Source: Ruminococcus sp. (GTDB lineage: Bacteria > Bacillota > Clostridia > Oscillospirales > Ruminococcaceae). From it: a DNA stretch of 50,078 nucleotides. The DNA is taken from contig JAFXXD010000048.1 in the NCBI GenBank assembly GCA_017542475.1, positions 1 through 50,078 of the forward strand, written 5' to 3'. The position numbers and the translations under genes are program-made. The notes under the pieces are model-generated. The model saw nothing but the letters and a program-made list of their open reading frames with translations. It did no database searches and had not been told where the DNA came from. Shown here piece after piece: positions 37,195-46,741 of this stretch. How positions within the stretch are numbered: position 1 is the first letter of the stretch; every line of letters begins with the position of its first letter.

Positions 37195-39726
37195 ATGAAA
37201 AGTATTAAGAATAGAAAAATGAAAGGTTCCGTTCTTCTTACAGTTGTATCAGTAATGGCGCTGCTGATAATTTTCCTGTTCGGTACACTGGTTCTTGCGA
37301 CTGCTGCCAACAACAGAGCGCACGTCAACTACTCTACCGCGCAGACAAATATCACGGCGAGAACCGTTGTTAATACTGCTTACAACGCTATCGCGAAGAA
37401 CAAGGACTATGCAGACGCTATCACTGCGCTGAGCAGCACGAATACCACTCTGGATATTCCTGTTACTATCAGCAGCAGCGGTACGAATGTAAACACGCTC
37501 GGTCACCTCGACTCGCTTACGGCTGAGTACGCAGGCACGAGAAAGTTCTACAATGCAAATCAGAAGAAGTGGCAGGACTGCGACCTCGTCAAGATCACTG
37601 CTGAGGCTACGATGAACGGTATCACCACTACTTCAAATGCGTATATCGTTAAGGACCCTCCGTCACCTCCTCCCGGCGGCGGCGGCGGCGGTGCAGGCTT
37701 CGTTACAACGGGTGGCGCTGACTTTACATGTAAGACAAACCTTTTCGGTGGTTCTTACGTTAACCTGCCTAAGCTCGCTACCGCTGAGACATATGATTAT
37801 CTGACAGGATACAATACCTACAGCGGTAACTATTTATCAGGTAATACATTTACCTTTGATAATGACGGCTCACTCATCGAGGCTGATACCGTTATTAACG
37901 GTAACCTTATGCTTCACCATCTTACAGCTATGCGCTTCCCCGGACAGGGTCAGGGTATAACTGTATGGGGCGATATGTTATACGATGATAATACATTCGA
38001 CAAGATCAAGAATGTTACATCGAATCTGACGCTTACAAATCCGACCACTATCGACTTCAACAAGATGCCCTACATATATGTTGACGGCACTCTTGGAGGC
38101 TCGGTAAGAATAGGTCCGTATCTGACAGGCGGAACGAGCCAGTTCCCGTTCAATATTTTCGCGGGTAACCTTGAGGTCCAGAAAAACTCGTTCTCAAACA
38201 ATGCTAAGTTTGCTATGAGCGGCGATATCTATCTGATGAATCCTGCTCAGGATAATATTCTCAAGCCGGGTGCTACAACTGAGCTTTACAGCTGGACAGC
38301 ATCCGTTATCAACAAATCGGGTGACTCGGCAGTCTCCAAGGTTCAGGGCAATATCTACAGCAAGGGCGATTTCGTCGTAGGCGGACAGCAGACGATCAAG
38401 CTCAAGAGCCTCTATATCGACGGCGACCTTAATGTTGACGATCTTGAGGGTAAGCTCGAAATGTCGGGCGATCTTGTTGTAAACGGCGCTATCACAGGCA
38501 ATCTCAAGAATGAGGGCAAGATCGAGGTAGCAGGTGATGTATATGCTGACAGCGTGTCCCTTACAGGAAAGCACGCAGCTGCATTTACAGGTGCTTCCAA
38601 TGCTAATATCGAAGATATCGACGATTATTCTGGAGTTATCTACCCCGAGTATGCTGAAAGAGATGTTATTCTCGGTGAGAGACAGTTAAAGGACACTTCT
38701 AACAACGATATCCCTGTTGAGAAGACAAAGGTTGTCAAGAAGATGGACGAGGTCCTCAAGAACGTTATCAACCCCTATGACAGTGACGATATGCCTGCTT
38801 CAATGCAGACAAAGCGTACACAGCTTCTTGCAAATAACGACAAGAGGATAGCCAGCGAAGCAGATGCTATATCAAAGCTCGGCTCTGGCTTTACGAAGTG
38901 CACGGGTTGGTGGAACAGCACAACCAAGAAGGTTGAACTGACGTATGATGATACGGCTGCAATGAATAATTACTGGCCTGTTATCAGAGAGAGCTGCGTT
39001 CTTTCGGGCGATATCAAAAATAATAATCCCGAGTGGATCGACGGAATGAAGCGCTCACTCGTATTCGATCCCGGCGCAGGCGAAATGCTTGTAGTTCTCG
39101 ACGGATTTGACGATGAGATGTGCTTCCTCGTAAATGATTCACAGGGCGGTACGGTTTACTTCTATGTACAACCGAACACCAAGACAAATATCCAGTGGGC
39201 TATGTACACTACAAAGTACCTCGAACTCTTCAAGAATCTGAAGGACGGAGATGCTGACGGTGATTCATCCAACGGCGCTCAGACATCTATCCAGTTCTTT
39301 ACTGATTCAACTTATGCAATGTCAGGTCCTGTATCGTTCACTGATGACAGCCTCGGTCTTTCGATTCCTTCGACTGCACAGAAGTATTCACCAGGCGCAA
39401 AGATCTACGGCGGTACAAATTCCGAGCTGAAGATACGCAATTTCAACACTGTTACAGCTCAGATAATCTCGCCTAATGTTAAGTTCACAGCTGCTGCCAC
39501 TGACGATCAGGTCAACTTTGTAAAGGGGCAGGATATCTACTACAACGGCTATAAGCTCAATACAACTGACAACAGAACTATTTTCGGCTGTCTGAATACA
39601 CAGTCTTCGTCCTTTGAGAACCAGGCGAATATGGTATACGTTCCCGATTTGAGCACAGGCGGAACACCTATCCATCTTCCCGATTCAACACATTGGTACA
39701 AGATGCTTTACTATGACGAATATTAA
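37195..39726 (+). CDS. Giant PilX-like minor pilin or pilus-associated adhesin, 843 aa
   Basis: Short basic N-terminus then KGSVLLTVVSVMALLIIFLF, a pilin-like helix with Gly before the mature start but without the usual Glu at position 5. This is the pattern of PilX-type minor pilins. A Pro/Gly-rich spacer (SPPPGGGGGG, near residue 160) separates the stem from a large body with repeated short beta patterns (INGNLMLHHL, VDGTLGGSVRIG, GDLVVNGAITGNLKNEG), like polymer-forming or bactofilin-type beta helices. It probably sits at the pilus tip as an adhesin. Start ATG 37195 has AAGGCGG upstream. The next prepilin starts just after it. Family membership of the body is unassigned. Confidence 0.8.
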   Translation: MKSIKNRKMKGSVLLTVVSVMALLIIFLFGTLVLATAANNRAHVNYSTAQTNITARTVVNTAYNAIAKNKDYADAITALSSTNTTLDIPVTISSSGTNVNTLGHLDSLTAEYAGTRKFYNANQKKWQDCDLVKITAEATMNGITTTSNAYIVKDPPSPPPGGGGGGAGFVTTGGADFTCKTNLFGGSYVNLPKLATAETYDYLTGYNTYSGNYLSGNTFTFDNDGSLIEADTVINGNLMLHHLTAMRFPGQGQGITVWGDMLYDDNTFDKIKNVTSNLTLTNPTTIDFNKMPYIYVDGTLGGSVRIGPYLTGGTSQFPFNIFAGNLEVQKNSFSNNAKFAMSGDIYLMNPAQDNILKPGATTELYSWTASVINKSGDSAVSKVQGNIYSKGDFVVGGQQTIKLKSLYIDGDLNVDDLEGKLEMSGDLVVNGAITGNLKNEGKIEVAGDVYADSVSLTGKHAAAFTGASNANIEDIDDYSGVIYPEYAERDVILGERQLKDTSNNDIPVEKTKVVKKMDEVLKNVINPYDSDDMPASMQTKRTQLLANNDKRIASEADAISKLGSGFTKCTGWWNSTTKKVELTYDDTAAMNNYWPVIRESCVLSGDIKNNNPEWIDGMKRSLVFDPGAGEMLVVLDGFDDEMCFLVNDSQGGTVYFYVQPNTKTNIQWAMYTTKYLELFKNLKDGDADGDSSNGAQTSIQFFTDSTYAMSGPVSFTDDSLGLSIPSTAQKYSPGAKIYGGTNSELKIRNFNTVTAQIISPNVKFTAAATDDQVNFVKGQDIYYNGYKLNTTDNRTIFGCLNTQSSSFENQANMVYVPDLSTGGTPIHLPDSTHWYKMLYYDEY

Positions 39727-39739
39727 GGAGGGAGAAGCA

Positions 39740-40135
39740 ATGAAAGTCAATTCTTCTAAAAAGAAAAAGCTCAAGGGCATGACACTTGTTGAGATCATCG
39801 TTTCTCTCGCAGTGCTCGGTGTTCTGACCACCCTCGTCGTAGGAACCGCAAACCTTATCGACAATTATACGCGTTCAGCCAATAATGTCAATAAGAAGGT
39901 GGCTGTTCAGGCTCCTATCGCCGAGGCGGGCTACACCACCAAGGCGTATAAGATCGACCCGACAGGTACCGACAACAAGATCAAGATCACGATCAATAAC
40001 AACATTGAATTCGAGGGCGAGGGCTACATTACCGTAGACCCCTCCGCTCCCGTGAGCGATGATGAGCTCGGCGGAAACCTCGGGCTGAAGTTCGTAAACA
40101 GTCCCGCATATGTTGAACCCACTACTACGACATAA
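39740..40135 (+). CDS. Minor prepilin (type IV), 131 aa
   Basis: Start ATG 39740 follows AAGGAGG; the open frame from 39713 overlaps the previous gene and has no site. The N-terminal leader is MKVNSSKKKKLKG, and cleavage before MTLVEIIVSLAVLGVLTTLV is expected at Gly-Met with Glu5 present. The mature domain is short (about 115 residues) with a Thr-rich end (EPTTTT). It resembles PilV/GspI-type minor pilins that initiate the fibre. It is followed by a second prepilin 13 nt later. Confidence 0.9.
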   Translation: MKVNSSKKKKLKGMTLVEIIVSLAVLGVLTTLVVGTANLIDNYTRSANNVNKKVAVQAPIAEAGYTTKAYKIDPTGTDNKIKITINNNIEFEGEGYITVDPSAPVSDDELGGNLGLKFVNSPAYVEPTTTT

Positions 40136-40148
40136 GGAGGGGAGACGT

Positions 40149-41363
40149 ATGAGAAAGACTACTAAAAAGGGCTTCACCCTTATGGAGCTCATAATCGTTA
40201 TGGCTCTGTTCAGCGTTATTATGGTGCTCGTTATGAGCTTTATCGACCCCGCGTCGAAGCTTATGAGCAAGACCTCAACGCGTGAAAAGACCGCGGCTTA
40301 CGTTGACAATATCAACGAGTATGTCGATAAGTCGCTTAGATATGCTTCCTTCGTAAGAATATTCGAGAGCCGCTTCTGCGAGACATCCGATCCCCACGCT
40401 ATCATCAACGAGAAGAAGGCGGTTCAGAATTTCATCGACGATTACTTCGACGGAGCTATCGACAGTACAGGCGCACCTGTAGAAGGTAAGGTGCACGTTC
40501 TCAAGCTCCTCAATGAGCCGGAGAATGCGGTCTGTGCAAGCGATGATACAAAGCAGTATGCAGATCTCGGATACAAGGACGGCGTTCTTGTGGATACCGT
40601 TTACAGCTTCAAGGCAGGCGACAGCAAGCCCGAAAATAACGCAGTCGGTGCCAAGATCAGAGAATTCGGCGGAACCTTCCCCAATGCGACTATAACGGGT
40701 CCGTCCAAGGACGACCTCGCAGTTAATCCCGAGCACTATCAGCACTATTCCTACTACTACAAGCTCGGCTTCCACGAGTTCATTCCCGTCAGCAACCGCA
40801 CTGTAACAACAAACAATCCCACTACAGAGTCGGGTGCATATGATGCTTCGCTGATAACCAAGGCAGACGGAACAGCTAATCTCTACGCGCCTGCCTCAGG
40901 TGCTATACCCGTTAAGAGCTCGAACGAATCCGATTTCTACTACAAGGAGCTCATTCCTATGCGCGACAATACCGGCAATGAGATGGTGATCAACAAGTAC
41001 AGCTTTGCCGTAACAATGGTTGCGTATCCGAATGATTCCAAGGGCGACAATAAGGTGTTCGCAGAGAAGACCTACGCTGACGATCCCTCCATTACGGAGA
41101 ATGTAGCGATATTCAAGTCTCCCTGCTATATGGCAACTTCAAGTATGGCTCTCGCAAATATCAACACTTCTATCACGGTCAACCCGACCTGCGTTATGAA
41201 GGATCAGGAGATCGGCGGAGCACCAAAGGCGAGCGGAGAGCTCGTTCAGGTAGCTATCTACGACGACCCGTTCTCGCGCTATAAGGGCGAGATGCCCAAT
41301 CCTTCACAGAATACGAGCAACATCTATTTCATCTATGTTGTTCCCAGTGAAGTATACAACTGA
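40149..41363 (+). CDS. Large minor prepilin, 404 aa
   Basis: Start ATG 40149 (MRKTTKKG) with AGGAGGGGAG upstream. Leader cleavage at KKG-FTLMELIIVMALFSVIM, with Glu5. The mature body of about 380 residues is unusually large for a pilin and contains two regions with aromatic motifs (HYQHYSYYYKLGFHEF, SDFYYKELIP). It resembles PilW/GspJ-type minor pilins in size. It ends before a strong terminator. Function: probably a pilus tip or initiation component. Confidence 0.9.
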   Translation: MRKTTKKGFTLMELIIVMALFSVIMVLVMSFIDPASKLMSKTSTREKTAAYVDNINEYVDKSLRYASFVRIFESRFCETSDPHAIINEKKAVQNFIDDYFDGAIDSTGAPVEGKVHVLKLLNEPENAVCASDDTKQYADLGYKDGVLVDTVYSFKAGDSKPENNAVGAKIREFGGTFPNATITGPSKDDLAVNPEHYQHYSYYYKLGFHEFIPVSNRTVTTNNPTTESGAYDASLITKADGTANLYAPASGAIPVKSSNESDFYYKELIPMRDNTGNEMVINKYSFAVTMVAYPNDSKGDNKVFAEKTYADDPSITENVAIFKSPCYMATSSMALANINTSITVNPTCVMKDQEIGGAPKASGELVQVAIYDDPFSRYKGEMPNPSQNTSNIYFIYVVPSEVYN

Positions 41364-41372
41364 TAATAAAAA

Positions 41373-41403
41373 ACAGGCAGCAGTAATAATTGCTGCTGCC
41401 TGT
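41373..41403 (+). terminator. Terminator of the first pilus operon (pilC to prepilin)
   Basis: ACAGGCAGCAG (41373-41383), 9-nt loop, CTGCTGCCTGT (41393-41403). The flanks AAAAAA and AATTTATTTTT suit both directions, so it also ends the opposing prepilin peptidase transcript. Confidence 0.9.
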
Positions 41404-41428
41404 AATTTATTTTTGCGCTTTTTTGGTT

Positions 41429-42268
41429 TTACTCGGGCTTGTAGGTGATGAGGTTTATGTACCAGTCAGCTACCTTGTTTCCCCAGAGCATTCCGAAAGC
41501 AATGCCTATCGAAAGATAGGGTCCGAAAGCAAACTTTGAATCCTTTGTAAGCACCTTGATTATCACTCCGCCGACTGCGGCTGTGATGATCCCGACTAAT
41601 GCTGAAACGATAATAGCCCGCGTTCCGAGGAGAGCGCCCGCCGCGAACATGAGCAGCGTATCGCCAAGCTCTATCGCACGGAAATCCTCCTCAAACTTCT
41701 TCCTGATTATCGGGCGGCTTATCTCGCCGATGATGAAGAAGGGAACGCTGATAGCAAGAGCGCCGATAATGCGGTGCTTGAGCTCAACATCGTCCGTGAA
41801 TATCGCGGCAGGGACCGCAAGCAGGAGAATGAGTCCTACGATTATCATATCTATCTCCTGTGTGTCCCAGTCCATAAAGGCGATGACGATGAGGAGCGAC
41901 ATAAGAACGCAGGTTATTATGGCTTTAGCATTTATATCCAGCACTATGAAGGTCAGGACATATAGTAAGCCGTTGAGCGACTCGACGATGGGGTATCGGA
42001 CAGATATCTTCTCGCCGCAGGAATGGCACTTGCCTCTCAGAAGTATCCAGCTGAGCACGGGGATAAGGTCGATCGGTCTTATCTTGGCTCCGCAGGTCAT
42101 ACAGTGGGACGAGCGCTTGATGAGAGATTCATGCCGCGGCAAACGAAGTATCACGACATTCAGAAAGCTGCCGATACAGATGCCGAAGACAAAAACGATG
42201 GATAAAAACATGATTTTGAAGGGAAGATCAGTGAATTCACTGTGAAGCATATCTTCAAATCCAAACAT
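41429..42268 (-). CDS. pilD: Type IV prepilin peptidase / N-methyltransferase PilD
   Basis: 279 aa, the normal length. It cleaves prepilin leaders at the membrane and methylates the new N-terminus. The N-terminal domain has GSFLNVVILRLPR and two zinc Cys pairs (CMTCGAKI, CHSCGEKIS). About eight membrane helices follow. The first catalytic Asp is in FMDWDTQEID. The second motif reads RAIELGDTLLM, so the canonical GxGD-K is altered to ELGD-L, keeping GD but losing the first Gly and the Lys. The gene is convergent with the pilin operon and divergent from pilB. Confidence 0.92.
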   Translation of the reverse strand: MFGFEDMLHSEFTDLPFKIMFLSIVFVFGICIGSFLNVVILRLPRHESLIKRSSHCMTCGAKIRPIDLIPVLSWILLRGKCHSCGEKISVRYPIVESLNGLLYVLTFIVLDINAKAIITCVLMSLLIVIAFMDWDTQEIDMIIVGLILLLAVPAAIFTDDVELKHRIIGALAISVPFFIIGEISRPIIRKKFEEDFRAIELGDTLLMFAAGALLGTRAIIVSALVGIITAAVGGVIIKVLTKDSKFAFGPYLSIGIAFGMLWGNKVADWYINLITYKPE

Positions 42269-42312
42269 TGTTTTTCCACACTCCTTTTCATTCAGAATAT
42301 TGACGTATTATT

Positions 42313-42340
42313 ATTATATCATATTCTGAGTAAAATTCAA
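42313..42340 (-). promoter_or_regulatory. pilD promoter
   Basis: TTGAAT (42335-42340), 16-nt spacer, TATAAT (42313-42318) on the minus strand. It sits in the 133-nt divergent gap to pilB. No equally good promoter for pilB was recognised. Confidence 0.6.
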
Positions 42341-42401
42341 GTGTAAATTAAGAGTTTGTTCTTTAATGAACGGATTCTAAAAAATAAGCGGAGGTTTGTA
42401 T

Positions 42402-44078
42402 ATGAGAAACGAGAGAATTGGCGACTACTTAGTTAGTCAGGGGCTGCTCACCGAAGAACAGCTTCAGAAGGTTCTTGCGGCTCAGAAGGAGTCGAATGGA
42501 GCCAAGAAGTTCGGCGACGTTGTTGTTGAGCTTGGATTTATGACAGAGATCAACTTTACCAAGGCACTTGCCGGTAAGCTGAGAGTTCAGTACGTTGACC
42601 TCGACAATACGGACATCAACACGGACGCTGTACAGAAGGTTCCCGAGGCTCTCGCAAGAAAGCATACGGTAATCGCTATAGCTATTACAGGTAAGCGTCT
42701 AACAGTTGCGACGAATGACCCTGTAAACTTCATCGTTCTGGAAGATATCAAGGTATCAACAGGTATGGATACTGTTCCTGTTCTTGCTACTACTTCCGCA
42801 ATCAACAAGGCTATCGGTAAGTGCTACTCAATGCAGAACGTTGACAGCGTGCTCGAGGGCGTTACAGCTATGGCTTCCGACCTCGGCGGTGCTATGGACG
42901 AAGAGGCTAACGACCGTGTAGAGAGTGCTCCTATCGTTAAGCTCGCAACCACAATCGTTGAGAACTCCTTCAGAGCGGACGCTACCGATATCCATATCGA
43001 GCCGTTCGACAAGTACACAAGGATCCGTATCCGTGTAAACGGCGACCTTGTTGAGCTGATGAACATCTCCTCAGCTGTTCACAGCGCTCTTACAACACGT
43101 TTCAAGCTCATAAGCGGTATGAACATCGCCGAGAAGCGTATCCCTCAGGACGGACGTTTCACTCAGGTCGTTGACGGTACCACCCTCGACGTCCGTGTTT
43201 CGTCACTTCCTATGGTACACGGCGAAAAGATCGTTATCCGTATCCTTTCAACAGGACAGATCGCTCTCCGTAAGATCACAGACCTCGGTATGTCCGACTA
43301 TAACTATCAGCTGTTCGAGTCGATGCTCCGTGTTCCTCACGGCGTTATCCTCGTAACAGGACCTACAGGTTCAGGTAAAACAACGACCCTTTACGCTGCT
43401 CTCGGCGAGATCGCCAAGCCCAACGTAAACGTCGTTACTGTTGAGGACCCTGTCGAGAAGGCTATCGACGGAATCAACCAGTGTCAGGTCAACCAGAAGG
43501 CAGGTATGACCTTCGCCGCTGCCCTCCGTTCTATCCTCCGTCAGGACCCTGACATCGTAATGATCGGTGAGATGCGTGATACCGAAACTGCCGATATCGG
43601 TATCCGTGCCGCTATCACCGGACACCTTGTACTTTCCACCCTCCATACCAACGACGCTGCTTCGACTGTTGTACGTCTTGTTGATATGGGCGTTGCTCCG
43701 TACATGGTCGCTACTTCACTTATCGGCGTTATCGCTCAGCGACTCGTTAAGGTTCTCTGCCCGAACTGCAAGAGAGCAAGAATGTCCACTGACGAGGAGA
43801 ACGAGCTGATGGGTATTCCTTCATCTATCCAGATATATGAGCCTGTTGGCTGCCCGAACTGCAACAACACAGGCTACCGCGGAAGAACCGCTATCCACGA
43901 GATCATTCACTGTACTGCCAAGGTTTCCGCTATCATCGCGGCAGGCGGCGGCAAGGAAGAGATAGAGGCTGCTGCTAAGGCTAACGGTACGAAGCTCCTC
44001 CGTGACAACGCTTCCGAGCTTGTTCAGGCAGGCGAGACTTCTATCGACGAGCTCGTAAGATCCACATTCTCTGTTTGA
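42402..44078 (+). CDS. pilB: Type IV pilus extension ATPase PilB
   Basis: 558 aa. ATG 42402 has CGGAGG upstream; a TTG two codons earlier is less likely. The N-terminal GspE domain (IGDYLVSQGLLTEEQLQKVL) is followed by the ATPase core: Walker A TGPTGSGKTTTLYAALG, Walker B QDPDIVMIGEMRD, and the His box GHLVLSTLHTNDA. Zinc Cys pairs CPNC and CPNCNNTGYRGR flank a short helical segment. It powers pilin assembly. It is followed by pilT after 32 nt. Confidence 0.96.
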   Translation: MRNERIGDYLVSQGLLTEEQLQKVLAAQKESNGAKKFGDVVVELGFMTEINFTKALAGKLRVQYVDLDNTDINTDAVQKVPEALARKHTVIAIAITGKRLTVATNDPVNFIVLEDIKVSTGMDTVPVLATTSAINKAIGKCYSMQNVDSVLEGVTAMASDLGGAMDEEANDRVESAPIVKLATTIVENSFRADATDIHIEPFDKYTRIRIRVNGDLVELMNISSAVHSALTTRFKLISGMNIAEKRIPQDGRFTQVVDGTTLDVRVSSLPMVHGEKIVIRILSTGQIALRKITDLGMSDYNYQLFESMLRVPHGVILVTGPTGSGKTTTLYAALGEIAKPNVNVVTVEDPVEKAIDGINQCQVNQKAGMTFAAALRSILRQDPDIVMIGEMRDTETADIGIRAAITGHLVLSTLHTNDAASTVVRLVDMGVAPYMVATSLIGVIAQRLVKVLCPNCKRARMSTDEENELMGIPSSIQIYEPVGCPNCNNTGYRGRTAIHEIIHCTAKVSAIIAAGGGKEEIEAAAKANGTKLLRDNASELVQAGETSIDELVRSTFSV

Positions 44079-44110
44079 TCTATACATATATATATTAGGA
44101 GGAATTCACC

Positions 44111-45238
44111 ATGGGCATTATCAATATTCACAAGATCCTTGACGAGGTTCGTCTCCTCGGCTGCTCGGACCTTCATTTTACAAACGCTATCGCTCCTGTT
44201 GTACGTCTCAACGGTACTCTCAGAACTATGCGTTCGCAGTACCCCGAGATGGACGAGGAGGAGATACTCGATATAGTTAACCAGATGACCAACGAGGCTC
44301 AGCAGACCTCGATCAACAACCACCACGATACCGACTTCTCCTTCCAGACAAAGAGCGGTTACCGTCACCGTGTAAACGTTTACTTCCAGAAGGGCAAGCC
44401 CGCTATCGCTATCCGTCTCCTCCGCAACGACATCCCTACTCTTGAGGACCTTATGCTTCCTCCCATCCTTGCGGATTTCGCTATGCGTCCCCGCGGACTC
44501 GTTCTCGTAACAGGTCCTACAGGTTCAGGTAAGTCAACTACCCTCGCAGGTATGATCGACTTCGTAAACCTCAACAGAAGTGCTCACGTTATCACAGTTG
44601 AGGACCCTATCGAGTACGTTCACGACCACAAGAGATGTATGGTAAACCAGCGTGAGATCGGCGACGACGTTCCGAACTTCGCTCTCGCCCTCAGAGCTGC
44701 CCTCCGTGAGGACCCCGATGTTATCCTCGTAGGAGAAATGCGTGACTTCGAGACCATTCAGGCTGCCGTAACCGCTGCCGAAACAGGACATCTCGTTATG
44801 TCTACACTTCATACAACTTCCGCAGCTGATACCATCAACCGTATCATCGACGTTTACCCCGAGCATCAGCAGCAGCAGATCAGAACTCAGCTCGCTAACA
44901 ACCTCGTAGGTATCATCTCTCAGACACTTATCCCGAAGAGAGACGGTACAGGACGTATCGCTGTAATGGAAATCCTCAACGTTACAGACGCTATCTCCGC
45001 TATGATCCGTGATAACAAGATCCACCTTATCCAGTCTGCTATCCAGACAGGTAAGCAGCAGGGAATGATGTCCCTCGACCAGGAGCTTGCACGTCTCGTT
45101 TACAAGAACGTTATCAACGAGGTGGACGCTCTCGACAAGTGTCAGGACAAGCAGGAATTCTACCGCTTCCTCACTCAGATGGGCGGTACTCCTTCGGGCG
45201 GTATGACAAGTATGCAGCAGGCCTCCATTCAGGAATAA
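44111..45238 (+). CDS. pilT: Type IV pilus retraction ATPase PilT
   Basis: 375 aa. The hallmarks are SDLHFTNAIAPVVRLNG, Walker A TGPTGSGKSTTLAGMIDF, EDPIEYVHDHKRCMVNQREI, Walker B DPDVILVGEMRD, and HLVMSTLHTTSAADTINRI. The C-terminal retraction-associated AIREDK-like segment appears as AMIRDNKIHLIQSAIQTG. Shorter than PilB and lacking the Cys pairs, as expected for PilT. Its presence implies retractile pili (twitching or DNA uptake). ATG 44111 has AGGAGG upstream. Confidence 0.96.
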   Translation: MGIINIHKILDEVRLLGCSDLHFTNAIAPVVRLNGTLRTMRSQYPEMDEEEILDIVNQMTNEAQQTSINNHHDTDFSFQTKSGYRHRVNVYFQKGKPAIAIRLLRNDIPTLEDLMLPPILADFAMRPRGLVLVTGPTGSGKSTTLAGMIDFVNLNRSAHVITVEDPIEYVHDHKRCMVNQREIGDDVPNFALALRAALREDPDVILVGEMRDFETIQAAVTAAETGHLVMSTLHTTSAADTINRIIDVYPEHQQQQIRTQLANNLVGIISQTLIPKRDGTGRIAVMEILNVTDAISAMIRDNKIHLIQSAIQTGKQQGMMSLDQELARLVYKNVINEVDALDKCQDKQEFYRFLTQMGGTPSGGMTSMQQASIQE

Positions 45239-45256
45239 GCTATAATAGTATACATA

Positions 45257-45291
45257 ATTATCCCCTGTACAAGCTGCAGGGGATAATGTGT
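45257..45291 (+). terminator. pilT terminator
   Basis: ATTATCCCCTG pairs with CAGGGGATAAT (45257-45267 and 45277-45287), followed by GTGTTTT. The next gene starts 23 nt later at a TTG, so read-through or a weak promoter must serve it. Confidence 0.8.
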
Positions 45292-45313
45292 TTTAAGAAC
45301 GGGTGAAATCGTA

Positions 45314-46741
45314 TTGAGTGAAAAATATGCGGCTTTGAAGCCGAAGCTTGAAAAGGTCATACAGATAGCGGCGTTCATCGGAGTTGCCGTGGCGATACTG
45401 TCTCCGATGTTCCAGTGGGCAGAGCGCCTCTATATGCTGAAGACGGGCACGGGTATGATATACTACGATCATTTGGAGAACGAGCAGCACAACCGTATGG
45501 GCGATTCCGTCGAGGCGTACCAGATAATGATGAGGCTTATCCAGAGCATATCCGCGCTGATGGCAAAGATAATAGCGGGAGCGGCTTTCATATATGCGCT
45601 CATCTCGTGGGACAGGGTGAAGGGCAATATAAAGGGCTATATCAAGGCTGCGGCACCGCTCATCATCTTCGGAGCATACGTGGCGGGAATCTACATCGTG
45701 ACGCAGATAAGGGGCGTAACGGAGTTCGACATAGTCGCGCATTTCTATATGGGCGAAACTATATACGAATTTATGCGGCACCCGTTCACGTACTTCTTCT
45801 GCGGAATGTTCGTGCTGAGCGAGAAGCCGCGGAAGCTCCTGATGTATATATTCACGGTGTCGGCGATGTTCTTGAACGGAGCCTCGATGATAGACAAGTG
45901 GGTCGTTGCGAACAAGTGCTTTACGGGTCTGAAGGGAAGCGCGATATTCAACAACACCAACCACTACTGCTATTACCTCGCGGTGGCGGCGGTGTGTATG
46001 GCGATGCTGTTCATATACGAGAAAAGGGCGGTATACAAGACCTTCCACGGAGCAAACCTCGCGCTTGCGATGGCGGCGATGATATCGGCGGATTCACTCG
46101 GACCGTATATCGCTGTGGTGATGTCGCTGGTGATGTTTGCAGTATTCAGCCGAAAAAACGACAGGGAGAGCTTCCGCTCGGCGCTGTGTGCGCTGGGGAT
46201 AATCCTCCTTATTAATGTGATGATGTCGGCTCTCGTGGATACGTTCATAGCGAGCATAATACGCACATTCTTCGACTTAGGCAAGGTCATCACCGACCCC
46301 GAAAACAGCGACGAAGCGGGCTCGGGACGCTGGGAGCTCTGGAAAAATGCCGTTGAGCACATAAAGAGGAGGCCTCTTGTGGGCTGCGGAATAGAGAATT
46401 ACACGGTGGGCGGAACTCCGCACAACGAGCCTCTGCAATATGCGGTGAACTTCGGAATCCCCGTAACACTGCTGTATTTAGCGGGCGTGACGGTCGTGAT
46501 GGGGGAGGCTGCTGCAAAGAGAAAAAAGCTCCCGAGGAGCGGGATACTGTGCTTCTGTTGTGCAACTTCCTACCTGATAAGCTCAATGCTGGGCGTAGCA
46601 ATATTTTACACTACGCCGTTCTGGTACATCTTCCTCGGAATGACGTATGCGGAGGTCGCGAAAAGCATTGTTCGCGGCGGAGAAAAATCCGATAAATCCA
46701 CCTCGGGTGAAGAAAATGACACAATATTAAAGAAAGTGTAA
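45314..46741 (+). CDS. O-antigen ligase / Wzy-like membrane glycan transferase, possible pilin glycosylase
   Basis: 475 aa with about 11-12 membrane helices. The Wzy_C/PglL-type signature region is present: GSGRWELWKNAVEHIKRRPL followed by VGCGIENY and the PHNEPLQYAVNFGIP loop, where O-antigen ligases and protein O-oligosaccharyltransferases carry essential His and Glu/Arg residues. The start is probably the TTG at 45314 (MSEKYAALKPKLEK); only a weak site lies upstream, and the next Met is far inside. Its placement between pilT and the major pilin suggests that it transfers a lipid-linked glycan (possibly the product of the 16.9-28.4 kb operon) onto pilin. That link is inference. Confidence 0.8.
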   Translation: MSEKYAALKPKLEKVIQIAAFIGVAVAILSPMFQWAERLYMLKTGTGMIYYDHLENEQHNRMGDSVEAYQIMMRLIQSISALMAKIIAGAAFIYALISWDRVKGNIKGYIKAAAPLIIFGAYVAGIYIVTQIRGVTEFDIVAHFYMGETIYEFMRHPFTYFFCGMFVLSEKPRKLLMYIFTVSAMFLNGASMIDKWVVANKCFTGLKGSAIFNNTNHYCYYLAVAAVCMAMLFIYEKRAVYKTFHGANLALAMAAMISADSLGPYIAVVMSLVMFAVFSRKNDRESFRSALCALGIILLINVMMSALVDTFIASIIRTFFDLGKVITDPENSDEAGSGRWELWKNAVEHIKRRPLVGCGIENYTVGGTPHNEPLQYAVNFGIPVTLLYLAGVTVVMGEAAAKRKKLPRSGILCFCCATSYLISSMLGVAIFYTTPFWYIFLGMTYAEVAKSIVRGGEKSDKSTSGEENDTILKKV

